Below are positions 54,561-62,809 of a stretch of DNA of 64,000 nt, piece by piece (within the stretch, counting starts at the first letter, position 1; every line of letters starts with the position of its first letter). The notes beneath the pieces are model-generated. The model saw nothing but the letters and a program-made list of their open reading frames with translations. It had not been told where the DNA came from and made no database searches. Made by a program: the position numbers and the translations under genes. This stretch comes from Endozoicomonas gorgoniicola (lineage in GTDB: Bacteria > Pseudomonadota > Gammaproteobacteria > Pseudomonadales > Endozoicomonadaceae): contig NZ_JAPFCC010000001.1 of the NCBI RefSeq assembly GCF_025562715.2, positions 4,640,501-4,704,500 of the forward strand. The letters are read 5' to 3'.

Positions 54561-56117
54561 ATGGAAAAAGTACAATTACGAGAGTTTCATCAGGCTCGCT
54601 GGAATGAGCCGGTTATCATGGAAATGGGAACGCCCGGAGAGCGGGGCATTCTGGTTCCACAGGCTGAGGCTGCGGTCAAGTCTGAAGTAGGCGACGGCGT
54701 ATCAGTACTGGGCAAGGTCAGAAGAAAGAGCAGGCCCGCTCTGCCAGAAGTCAACCAGGCACTGGTGAACCGCCATTACATCCGCCTGTCCCAGGAAAAC
54801 ATGGGCGCTGATAACACGCTGGGTATTTCCCAGGGCACCTGCACCCTGAAGTACAGCCCGAAGGTTCAGGAACACGTGGTCAGCCGTCACCCGGGTCTGG
54901 CGGGTGTGCATCCGCTTCAGTCTGAAGAGTCCATGCAGGGCATTCTAAAGATCTACTACGAAACCGAGCAGATTATGAAGGAAATTGGTGGTATGGACCG
55001 CATCTCCTTCCTGCCAGCTTCCGGTGGTCATGCGATTTACTCCAATGCGCAGATCATCAGCGCCTACCACAAGGCCAATGGCAACAGCCATAAAAATGAG
55101 ATCATCACCACCCTGCACTCCCACCCTGTTGATGCCGCAGCCACATCCATCCTGGGTTACCGGGTTATCACCCTGATGCCGGATGAAAAGACCGGCCTGC
55201 CCAGCCTGGAAGAGTTCAAGGCGGCCCTGAGTGATAAGACAGCGGGTATCTTTATCACCAACCCGGAAGATACCGGTATCTACAACGACCAGATCGACGA
55301 GTTCACTAAGGCTGCCCATGATGTGGGTGCCCTGTGTGCTTATGACCAGGCCAATGCCAACGCCCTGCTGGGTATTGCACGGGCCCGGGAAGCCGGGTTT
55401 GACCTGATGCACTTCAACCTGCACAAGACCTTCTCCTCACCTCATGGTGGCGGCGGCCCTGGCTGTGGCGCACTGGGTTGCATTGAGGAACTGGCACCTT
55501 ACCTGCCCAAGCCTACGGTTGAATTTGATGGCAGCAAGTATCGCGTGGACTACGACCGTGAACAGAGCATCGGTCACATCAAGGCGTTTCTGGGCAACTT
55601 CCCTGTTGTGGTCAGGGCGTATATGTGGTGTCGCACCCTGGGTGCGGAAGGTCTGAAACAGGCGGCGGTGATCTCCGTGCTGAACAACCAGTACATGACC
55701 GATGAGATTCTGGAAAAAGTGCCGGGCGTTTCTCTGCATTATTCACCAGAAGTGCGTCGTATGGAGCAGACCCGCCTGTCATTCGACAAGCTGTTTGAGA
55801 AAACCGGTGGCCTGGGTATCGATGCGGTTAATGCCCGGTTGGTGGACTATGGTCTCTCTGAGCTGTGGCAGTCCCACCACCCTTACACCGTTCCTGAGCC
55901 CTTCACACCTGAGCCTTGTGATTCCTACAACAAGGAAGACATTGACTACTACGTGGAAGTGCTGAAAACCGTAGCGAACGAGTGTCTTGAAAATCCGGAA
56001 ATGGTCGCGCAGGCACCTTATAAAGCCAGCCGTCATGTGCCGAACCATGTGATGGGTGAGTCATTTGAAGTAGTGGCCAGCACCTGGCGTCAGTACGTAC
56101 GTCGCTTTAAAAAGTAA
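54561..56117 (+). CDS. Divergent glycine-decarboxylase-like PLP enzyme, subunit 2 (GcvPB-like)
   Basis: The 518-residue protein matches the catalytic half of the P-protein. The PLP lysine is Lys289 in LMHFNLHKTFSSPHGGGGPG, fully conserved. Other motifs are changed: QGTCTLKYSP (91-100) for the usual LGSCTMKYNP, LPASGGH (151-157) for QPAAGAHGE, and LHSHPVDAAAT (185-195) for DSAHGTNPAS. PLP chemistry is thus kept while the substrate pocket differs. The ATG at 54561 has GGGGAAAG upstream. It is 27 bases after subunit 1 and surely co-transcribed. The actual substrate is unknown. Confidence 0.8.
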   Translation: MEKVQLREFHQARWNEPVIMEMGTPGERGILVPQAEAAVKSEVGDGVSVLGKVRRKSRPALPEVNQALVNRHYIRLSQENMGADNTLGISQGTCTLKYSPKVQEHVVSRHPGLAGVHPLQSEESMQGILKIYYETEQIMKEIGGMDRISFLPASGGHAIYSNAQIISAYHKANGNSHKNEIITTLHSHPVDAAATSILGYRVITLMPDEKTGLPSLEEFKAALSDKTAGIFITNPEDTGIYNDQIDEFTKAAHDVGALCAYDQANANALLGIARAREAGFDLMHFNLHKTFSSPHGGGGPGCGALGCIEELAPYLPKPTVEFDGSKYRVDYDREQSIGHIKAFLGNFPVVVRAYMWCRTLGAEGLKQAAVISVLNNQYMTDEILEKVPGVSLHYSPEVRRMEQTRLSFDKLFEKTGGLGIDAVNARLVDYGLSELWQSHHPYTVPEPFTPEPCDSYNKEDIDYYVEVLKTVANECLENPEMVAQAPYKASRHVPNHVMGESFEVVASTWRQYVRRFKK

Positions 56118-56136
56118 TTATTGTCGTACGACAGTC

Positions 56137-56175
56137 GACCATAATGGTTTTTAACCATTCTGGTCGGCTTTTCTC
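56137..56175 (+). terminator. Terminator or attenuator between gcvPB-like and acoX-like genes
   Basis: The arms GACCATAATGGTT (56137-56149) and AACCATTCTGGTC (56153-56165) pair over 13 positions with one mismatch and a 3-base loop, followed by GGCTTTTC. It may lower transcription of the downstream genes relative to the two enzyme subunits. Confidence 0.65.
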
Positions 56176-56204
56176 AAAATCCTGATCATGCGTAATCGTA
56201 GTCC

Positions 56205-57317
56205 ATGAAAAAAGTCGGTGTGATTATAAATCCCGTAGCGGGACTGGGGGGGAGAGTTGGCCTGAAGGGCAGTGACGGAGCAGAGATTCAGCATCAGGCT
56301 CTTGAACTGGGGGGGCGCTCAGAGTCTTTTGAGCGGACTTTGCAGGCACTCAGGAAACTCTCGCAGATCAGTGACTCACTGGAACTTTTTACTTATCCCG
56401 GAGAGATGGGAGAGGCCGCTGTTCGGGAGGCAGGGCTGAACCCCATAGTGCTGGGGGCTATCCAGACGGGTTATACGACACCGGAAGATACGGTTCACGC
56501 CGCGAAAGATATGGCTGTACTTCAGGTAGACCTGATTCTGTTTGCCGGAGGTGATGGTACTGCCCGGAATATTTACAGCGCCATTGGGCAGAGTATTCCG
56601 GTGCTGGGAATACCGGCCGGGGTCAAGATGCATTCGGGGGTTTATGCTGTAAACCCGGAAGCGGCAGGTCAGGCCATTGTTCAGTTCCTCACTAACACTT
56701 TGCCAGAAACCCGTGAGACCGAAGTCATGGATCTTGATGAGGAGGCTTACCGGCAGGGGCGTGTCAGCGCCAGGTTATACGGCTATATGCAGGTACCTGC
56801 CAATCGTAAGTGCATCCAGAATGTCAAAGTCAGAAGTCAGTCAGAATCCGCCACATTAATGGGCATCAGTCAGGATGTAGTGAATAACATGGAGCCGGAC
56901 CGGATTTATATTATCGGGCCCGGCACCACCACCCGCAGCGTTATGGAACGACTGGGACTCGATAATACGCTAATCGGTGTCGATGTGGTTCGCAATGGTG
57001 AGCTGGTGGCCAGCGATGTCAGCGAACGTCGCTTATGGGAGCTGATTAAAGATCAACCAGCGACCGTTATTGTGACAGCAATAGGAGGACAGGGGCATAT
57101 TTTTGGCCGGGGCAATCAACAACTCAGCCCCCGGATTTTGAAACAGTTAGGACGAGAGAATATTCAGATTGTTGCCACCAAGGACAAACTACTGGCGATT
57201 CCCGGGAAAACACTGCTGGTGGATACCGGCGACAGCCAGCTGAATCAGTCCCTGAGTGGTTTTACCAAAGTAGTGACCGGGTTTATGGAATCTACAATGT
57301 GCCGGGTCGGTGCTTAA
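56205..57317 (+). CDS. AcoX-type ATP-NAD kinase family protein
   Basis: The 370-residue protein has the NAD-kinase/AcoX features: VGVIINPVAGLGGRVGLKG at the N-terminus, LILFAGGDGTARNIY with the GGDGT motif, and IIGPGTTTRSVMERLG. Homologues in acetoin catabolic clusters (AcoX) have no settled function; phosphorylation of NAD or another small molecule is possible. It follows the GcvPB-like gene by 87 bases beyond a hairpin. Confidence 0.85.
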   Translation: MKKVGVIINPVAGLGGRVGLKGSDGAEIQHQALELGGRSESFERTLQALRKLSQISDSLELFTYPGEMGEAAVREAGLNPIVLGAIQTGYTTPEDTVHAAKDMAVLQVDLILFAGGDGTARNIYSAIGQSIPVLGIPAGVKMHSGVYAVNPEAAGQAIVQFLTNTLPETRETEVMDLDEEAYRQGRVSARLYGYMQVPANRKCIQNVKVRSQSESATLMGISQDVVNNMEPDRIYIIGPGTTTRSVMERLGLDNTLIGVDVVRNGELVASDVSERRLWELIKDQPATVIVTAIGGQGHIFGRGNQQLSPRILKQLGRENIQIVATKDKLLAIPGKTLLVDTGDSQLNQSLSGFTKVVTGFMESTMCRVGA

Positions 57318-57352
57318 AACAATTTTAAAAAATATAAGGCAGGGTGAAAGTA

Positions 57353-58123
57353 ATGTTTTCGTTAAAAGACAAAGTGGCTGTGATTACCGGTGGCGGCTCT
57401 GGCGTTGGCCTGGCGACAGTGAAGCGGTTTTGTAAGGCCGGAGCAAAAGTTATCATCGCCGACATCACTGACCAGCAGGCGCTGGCTGACGAACTGGGTT
57501 GCCGTTATGTTCATGTGGATGTTTCCAGTGAGGAGAGCGTCAGGCATCTGTTTGAGGCAACCGAAGAGATTTATGGCAAGGTTGATACCCTGATCAATAA
57601 CGCTGGCATTATTGTCCCCGGTGAAATGCTGGAAGATGCTCAGATGGATGAGTACCTGAAAGTATTTAACGTGAATTTTGGTGGTGTTCTGTATGGACTG
57701 AAGTATGGCCCTGCCCATATGAACGACGGTGGTTCTATTATCAATACAGCTTCCCTGGCCGGTAAAATTGGTTTCCCCGGATACGGTGCCTACTGCTCAG
57801 TAAAAGGCAGTGTTATTCAGGTAACCCGTGTTGCTGCCCTGGAACTGGCGGAACGAAACATCCGGGTGAACTGTGTCTGCCCGTCCACCATTGATACGCC
57901 GATGGCTCATGCGGAAGGCAACGAGCTTGAACTAATGCTCAAGGATTATGTCTGGCCACTGGGCAGAATGTGCGAGCCTGAAGAGATAGCAGCCATGTAT
58001 CACTTTATGGCGGCAGACGACTGCACCTATCTTACCGGCACAGCCATTGACATGGATGGCGGCTATAAAGCCGGTACGGGTATGAAGGCTATTGGTAAAT
58101 TGACGGAGGGGGTGGAGCTTTAA
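57353..58123 (+). CDS. Short-chain dehydrogenase/reductase
   Basis: The 256-residue classical SDR has the cofactor motif TGGGSGVGLA near the N-terminus, INNAGII, and the catalytic Ser-Tyr-Lys set in NTASLAG and YGAYCSVKGS (Tyr-x-x-x-Lys). The end LTGTAIDMDGGYKAGTG is typical. It would oxidise or reduce an alcohol or ketone with NAD(P). The ATG at 57353 follows AGGGTGA; a GTG at 57344 is possible. The place after acoX resembles that of a butanediol dehydrogenase in acetoin clusters, but the substrate is unknown. Confidence 0.88.
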   Translation: MFSLKDKVAVITGGGSGVGLATVKRFCKAGAKVIIADITDQQALADELGCRYVHVDVSSEESVRHLFEATEEIYGKVDTLINNAGIIVPGEMLEDAQMDEYLKVFNVNFGGVLYGLKYGPAHMNDGGSIINTASLAGKIGFPGYGAYCSVKGSVIQVTRVAALELAERNIRVNCVCPSTIDTPMAHAEGNELELMLKDYVWPLGRMCEPEEIAAMYHFMAADDCTYLTGTAIDMDGGYKAGTGMKAIGKLTEGVEL

Positions 58124-58153
58124 GTTTCAATGTTTTTGGGGGGAATGCTTTGT

Positions 58154-58202
58154 CCGCTTGCCGCTTGCCGCTGTCCGTAGCCCGTAACCCGTAACCCGTT
58201 GA
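58154..58202 (+). repeat. Seven heptamer repeats (CCGNNNN)
   Basis: Units CCGCTTG twice, CCGCTGT, CCGTAGC, CCGTAAC twice and CCGTTGA follow one another without gaps between the SDR and the beta-barrel gene. The array is imperfect but strictly in 7-base register, like the AAAGCCC array at 28760. Confidence 0.7.
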
Positions 58203-58288
58203 TGGTTGAGGGCAGCTAATAGCTCGGTGTGTTTCTGATTGCTCCCCCCTTATGAATGCATAAAAAAATAAATAAAGTGGCTTAAAAA

Positions 58289-59035
58289 ATGAACTCCAGA
58301 ATAAAAACAAACTTAACGGGCGTTCCGTTAATACTGCTTTCATCAGCTATGGCTGCACCTTCTGTCCATGGGGAAGAGTCCATTGACCCTTCCGATATTA
58401 CTAACACCTACACCTACCTGTGGAGTGAGGTGGGTAACAGAGACTACAAGTTCAGCGTTGGGCTGGCTTCTGACATCGCCTCCAAATACAACATTCTGGG
58501 GCTGGTAGAGCATACCCGGACCTGGGATCAGGGGTCTGAGGTTAACAATACGTCACGGGTACGTTTTTATGGTGTCCGTAATCTGGAAGGTGACCTGTTG
58601 CGGGGTATTGGGACCTCGGTGGATTACATCAAGGGCCATGACAGCAAGATGGACATTACCGCGCTAGGCGTGATTGGCAAGCTTAACTCATTCTCCGAGA
58701 ACTTGTCCTTTGCACCTAATGTTGGCTATGTCAGCGTTGAGCACAAAATGGGGGGTGTTAAAAAAGAGAAAAGCGAAGGCTACCAGGCTTATGTTCTGGC
58801 GTCAGTTGTGCTGGGTGAAGATGGCCGGTATCTCAGTTTTCAACCTGAGTATATTGACACCAAAAATATTGATGCCGACAAGCTTGAGGTGATCTACAAC
58901 CAGCCTGTCAGTTCAGACCAGAAGTGGTGGATAAACGTCACTGGTTTTTATCAGAAGACAAAGATTGATTATGCCGGGTTTAAAAAATCTGATACCGAAG
59001 AGCATATCAAGCTAGGGGTGACTTACTACTTATAG
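58289..59035 (+). CDS. Outer-membrane beta-barrel protein
   Basis: The 248-residue protein has a signal peptide (PLILLSSAMAAPSVHG) and then alternating strands typical of a small barrel (for example KFSVGLASDIASKYNILGLV and SRVRFYGVRNLEGDLLRGIG), ending in the aromatic C-terminal strand HIKLGVTYYL. It probably lets small solutes pass the outer membrane; its place in the cluster suggests it serves uptake of the pathway substrate. I cannot name the family. Confidence 0.7.
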   Translation: MNSRIKTNLTGVPLILLSSAMAAPSVHGEESIDPSDITNTYTYLWSEVGNRDYKFSVGLASDIASKYNILGLVEHTRTWDQGSEVNNTSRVRFYGVRNLEGDLLRGIGTSVDYIKGHDSKMDITALGVIGKLNSFSENLSFAPNVGYVSVEHKMGGVKKEKSEGYQAYVLASVVLGEDGRYLSFQPEYIDTKNIDADKLEVIYNQPVSSDQKWWINVTGFYQKTKIDYAGFKKSDTEEHIKLGVTYYL

Positions 59036-59130
59036 ATTGTGGTCATTGTACCGTGTGATTCTATTGAATACTTGTATTCCTTAGCCATTCGAAAGGCAGG
59101 GGATCATCTAAGCCCCTGCTTCGAGAGAGG

Positions 59131-59742
59131 TCAGGAAAGTAGATTGTAGGCTTTCATTTTCCGGTAAAGCGTGCTTCTCGACACTTCCATCGCTTTAGCG
59201 GTTCGGCTGACATTACCATTGTGCTTACTTAATACGGTTTGTATGACCACTTTTTCAGTGTTGCAAGTGTTTGCCAGACGAGTTTTCCTGATATCGTTGA
59301 GTGTTGATTTTGTGGATTTAGCCTGTGGGGCGTTGTTATATGGGGTGTTATCGAGATGGTTATTCAGGTGGCTATCCAGGTAGCTATCCAGGTAGCTATC
59401 CGGGCTGTGCAGGTTAAAGTGCTTCCTGATATTGTCTGGTAAATGGTTCACCGTGATGCTTTCATCGCTGGCGATATAATAAAGTCGTTCAACGGTGTTT
59501 TGCAGTTCCCGGACGTTGCCGGGCCAGGGGTAGTCGCACAGGCAGCCGATAACCTCCGGGGAGCAGGGTTTGACCGGCAGGCCGACAGTGCTGGTGATTT
59601 TCTCCATAAAGTGATCAAAGAGCAGTGTGACATCGCTACCTCTTTCCCTTAGAGGGGGAATATCAATGGACATAACATTCAGCCGGTAATACAGATCCTG
59701 CCTGAAGTTTTTATTTGGCTCTTTTACAGGTTGGCTGATCAT
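59131..59742 (-). pseudogene. 3' part of the interrupted sigma54 activator
   Basis: This is the C-terminal third of the AAA+ activator: NFRQDLYYRLNVMSIDIPPL, then CDYPWPGNVRELQNTVERLY, a linker with 12-bp repeats (59365-59400, encoding YLDS/HLNN units), and a Fis-type helix-turn-helix (NGNVSRTAKAMEVSRSTLYR). An ATG at 59742, inside the ISL3 end, overlaps the transposase stop as ATGA, so this fragment might still be translated by coupling. Without the Walker motifs it cannot activate transcription. Confidence 0.85.
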
Positions 59743-61043
59743 TTTACAGCCTCCTGCCTGATTTTAAGATAGAGGTAATCAAGATCATTGTAGCCACAAG
59801 CTTTGTAGATAATCCGTTTGATGACTCCATTGAAAGCTTCAATCTTCGCGCTGGTTATACGATGATGGCAGTACGACAGCAAGCCCTCTCTTGCCCTGTC
59901 CAAGCCCTTAGCAAACCTCTTAAGTTCTGCAATTCCGGTTTCTTTTGCTAACTCTATCCATCTATCCAGAAACTTGCCGGCACACGCTTTGTACGTGTAC
60001 GTCCATAGCTGTTTGAGCATGTCTTTCAGGATGTAAGCCTGATTGAGATCCTCGTTCATGCTCAAGAGCTCTTTCAGACTGCTTTCTCGCTTTGGAGTCA
60101 GGTTCTCAGGGTTCATGAACAGGTTGAACCGCTGACCCTTGATAAAGGGCTTGTTCTCTTCTTCAGCCTGACGCCACTCCCTGCGCCTTATCTGATCTAT
60201 CACATCATTATAATTGGCAATAATGTGAAACTTGTCGTATACAATATCCGCATTGGGCAAGTGCTCTTTCACCGAAGCCTGATAGCTGCCACCACGGTCT
60301 ATGCCAACACACTCGATGCTCGCTTTTTGCTCTTCAGTCAGGCTGCTCAAGAACTCATCCAGAGTCTCTTTTCGCTTGCCTTCACCAAGGAAGAGGGTTT
60401 CTCCTGAGTCGGCGTTAAGAACAACGGTAAGATACTGATGGCCTTTGCCAATGGATTTTTCGTCAATGAGCAGAGCGCGAATACCGTCACGCTTTGGAGC
60501 TGAAAGCATTCTCAGCAGCATCTCTTTATCCCAACGACGGGCAGTACCACCGGATATAGCAATGAATTCAGGCACCTTGTCGCAGGGCATATAGCGACAT
60601 AAATGGCTGACGTGTCGTTTAAGGCGATCGGTTGCCTGAGCCTTGGGAGTTAAACCAGGAATAGTAACGGTTTCAATATTGTTGCAGTGTGAGCAGCGGC
60701 CCTGAAAAGCTGTGAAGAGAAGATTTACCTGTAGAACTCCCAGTGGTAAATCCTGGACACACCGATCTTTTGTCTTCATTTGTCCCATAGGGGTTTCACA
60801 TTGACTGCATTTCTCGTGCTGAATTCGGCCATCCCTGCGGAGATAGACAAAAGCTTGTTTGACTTCCCAATCAATATCAATCTGCTCGATTACCCAGCCG
60901 GGAAATGCGAACATAGGACGTAGTGAGGGTGTTGTACACATGTCTGATCCTTCAGAAATTTTGATCTGTTCAAATCAATCTTTCCTGAAAGGCTATTTCT
61001 GTTGCAACCCCTCATTTTCCATCAGCCAACCTGTAAAAGCCCC
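59717..61043 (-). mobile_element. ISL3-family element splitting the sigma54 activator gene
   Basis: The ends GGCTCTTTTACAGGTTGGCT (from 59717) and, on the other strand, GGGGCTTTTACAGGTTGGCT (from 61043) are terminal inverted repeats of 23 bp with two mismatches. The 8-bp sequence TTTTATTT lies directly outside both ends (59709-59716 and 61044-61051) as a perfect target duplication. Removing the 1327-bp element and one copy of the duplication restores the activator reading frame as EIQNKNFRQD. Confidence 0.95.
59739..60941 (-). CDS. ISL3-family transposase
   Basis: The 400-residue transposase has the ISL3 layout. A zinc-finger N-terminus (EKCSQCETPM and RCSHCNNIE) is followed by a helix-turn-helix and a DDE domain with ALLIDEKSIGKGHQYLTVV (first Asp), CVGIDRGGSYQASVKEHLPN (second Asp), IVYDKFHIIANYNDVID, and a C-terminal SAKIEAFNGVIKRIIYKACG with the Glu. 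The frame is complete, so the element may be active. Confidence 0.92.
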   Translation of the reverse strand: MCTTPSLRPMFAFPGWVIEQIDIDWEVKQAFVYLRRDGRIQHEKCSQCETPMGQMKTKDRCVQDLPLGVLQVNLLFTAFQGRCSHCNNIETVTIPGLTPKAQATDRLKRHVSHLCRYMPCDKVPEFIAISGGTARRWDKEMLLRMLSAPKRDGIRALLIDEKSIGKGHQYLTVVLNADSGETLFLGEGKRKETLDEFLSSLTEEQKASIECVGIDRGGSYQASVKEHLPNADIVYDKFHIIANYNDVIDQIRRREWRQAEEENKPFIKGQRFNLFMNPENLTPKRESSLKELLSMNEDLNQAYILKDMLKQLWTYTYKACAGKFLDRWIELAKETGIAELKRFAKGLDRAREGLLSYCHHRITSAKIEAFNGVIKRIIYKACGYNDLDYLYLKIRQEAVK

Positions 61044-62304
61044 TTTTATTTTGGATTTCGGTGAGCAGGTCTTTATGGGTAGCGCATATTACCCTGACAT
61101 CCACCGGGATCAATTTGTTATCACCAACGCGCATGATCTGGCTTTCCTGAATAACCCGCAGTAAGGCAACCTGCTGCTCTAACGGCATGTCGCCTATTTC
61201 ATCCAGAAACAGCGTGCCTCCCGAAGCCTGTTCAAACTTACCGGTCTGTCCGCCTTTTCTGGCACCGGTGAATGCCCCTTCGACATAGCCAAACAATTCA
61301 CTACCGATCAGGTCTTTGGGAATGGCGCCGCAATTAATCGCAACAAATGGCCCATTTTTCCGGTTGCTAACGTTATGGATGGATTGCGCAAACAGTTCTT
61401 TACCCGTGCCGCTTTCACCGGTAATTAGAATATTGCTGTTATTGTTTGCAAATAATCTGGCGTATTTAATCGCCTGCTGCATTTTTTTATTCTTGGTAAT
61501 GATGGTGTCGAAGGTGTATTGGGTTGTAGCCTCTGTTGAGTGGTTGGCAACAGAGTTTATGGTTACCAGTGGTTGCAGGATGATGAGGGCTTTTTTTGGG
61601 GCATCAGAAGTCTGTTCCAGCAGCGTGCCACCCAGTAAATATCGGACATTTGACTTCTTTCGGGGCAGCGTAATCTCAATATTTTTACACTCAATACCGG
61701 TCTGAAGCAGTTGTTGCACTGGTCCAGAGCTGGAAAACAAAGTGTTGTTCAGTACTTTTTTCAACTGTTGCACTGACAGGCTTAACTGTTTTTCCAGCAT
61801 GCTGCTCAGGGCTTCGATATTACCTGACTCATCGATGGTAAAAACGGTCTCATTAATACGAGTCAGAATATTCTCGATGCTGGATTTTTCCCGGGTGATG
61901 TCCCGGCCAACAGCCTGAAATTCTGAAGGGTTTCCGTATTTATCCACTATCAGGTGGCCTGTCCACTCAATCCATGCAGTCTTTCCCAGACTGTTGATAA
62001 ACCTCAGAGTTATACTTTTTTTGCTGTGGCTGTCCGGGCTGTTTAAAACATGGCTATGAATGTAATGAATGAGTTTGTCCCGGTCCTCCGGGTGAACAAA
62101 CGCCATCTCATTTTTGCCCAGAAGTTCACTGGCCGTTTTTCCTGTAAATTCGCAGTAAGCTTTGTTGACGTACAGCAACTTCATATCAAGGGATTGTCGT
62201 GTGACCAGCTCCGACATGTCGTCTAAAGCGATAGGTGAGAGCTGTTTTTTTGAAGCATTCTGGCACTTTTTATGACTGTCCAGTGAGTTCATCTGGATGA
62301 TCAC
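61012..62304 (-). pseudogene. 5' part of the interrupted PAS/AAA+ sigma54 activator
   Basis: The fragment has a PAS domain (LLYVNKAYCEFTGKTASELL to FQAVGRDITREKSS), probably a second degenerate PAS, and most of the AAA+ domain: Walker A ITGESGTGKELFAQSIH, the sigma54-contacting GAFTGARKGG, and Walker B GGTLFLDEIGDMP. It is cut after THKDLLTEIQNK by the ISL3 element and ends in 10 foreign residues. The intact protein would have been about 630 residues, in the style of AcoR/RocR regulators. It is the likely activator of the promoter at 53021. Confidence 0.88.
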
Positions 62305-62707
62305 CCCCCTTAATATTCTATGTCGTTATAACCTGCGATTATACATGAGCTGCTGTTCAATAATTTGATCTGAGCTAATGAGCCTGCATCATCCATCTTA
62401 GGGAAGCAGCACTGTAGAATATACCAGTGCTCCGTCATTCCCTCGAAACGCGAAAGAGGCTGTCGCAAAAGGTGAAAAAATGCGAAATAAACTCTGAACC
62501 GTCATCCCCGCCTTCGATGGGGTGTTTTTCTCTGCTACTTCCCTAATAAACGGCTTCTTCACTTTGAGTAGATTTTCAATAGCTGACTGGGTCTTTATGA
62601 GCTTTGTGTTAATGATGACTTTCATCCCGTAATAATGAACGAAAGCCCCAATAGCAGCAGGCTCATTTCATATTGGAAGAGACTCAATATTGCTATAAGT
62701 CGTTAGC
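62305..62707. other. Non-coding stretch upstream of the NYN gene
   Basis: About 400 bases without a convincing gene. It contains two CCGTCATYCCC motifs (near 62430 and 62499) with small hairpins of the kind found in dispersed bacterial repeats, one followed by TTTTT. No RNA gene is recognised. Confidence 0.4.
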
Positions 62708-62736
62708 TTGACTAGTATTACAGCAGAAATTAAAGA
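62708..62736 (+). promoter_or_regulatory. Candidate promoter before the hairpin and NYN gene
   Basis: A -35-like TTGACT (62708-62713) and a weak -10-like TAAAGA (62731-62736) are 17 bases apart. A transcript would start at about 62743, exactly at the terminator-like hairpin. Confidence 0.3.
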
Positions 62737-62742
62737 ACATAC

Positions 62743-62798
62743 AGCCCTTGGCGACTCCTCCCACGATACGGGAAGCGACGACCCAAGGGCTTTTTTTT
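62743..62798 (+). terminator. Terminator-like hairpin just ahead of the NYN gene
   Basis: The arms AGCCCTTGG (62743-62751) and CCAAGGGCT (62783-62791) form a 9-bp stem followed by at least seven T. The long loop includes ACTCCTCCCAC, which resembles an anti-Shine-Dalgarno sequence. The NYN ATG follows 12 bases after the T-run. It may be the end of a small RNA or an attenuator in the NYN leader. Confidence 0.65.
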
Positions 62799-62809
62799 GA
62801 GGCTGGAAA

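Noticed and set aside
53136..56117. Simple annotation as the standard glycine cleavage system P-protein
   Set aside because: Nearly invariant glycine-site motifs are changed in both subunits and no T-, H- or lipoyl-protein gene is nearby.
62398..62625. 75-residue minus-strand frame downstream of the NYN promoter region
   Set aside because: It covers repeat-like CCGTCATYCCC motifs and hairpins, has no ribosome-binding site and no recognisable protein features.
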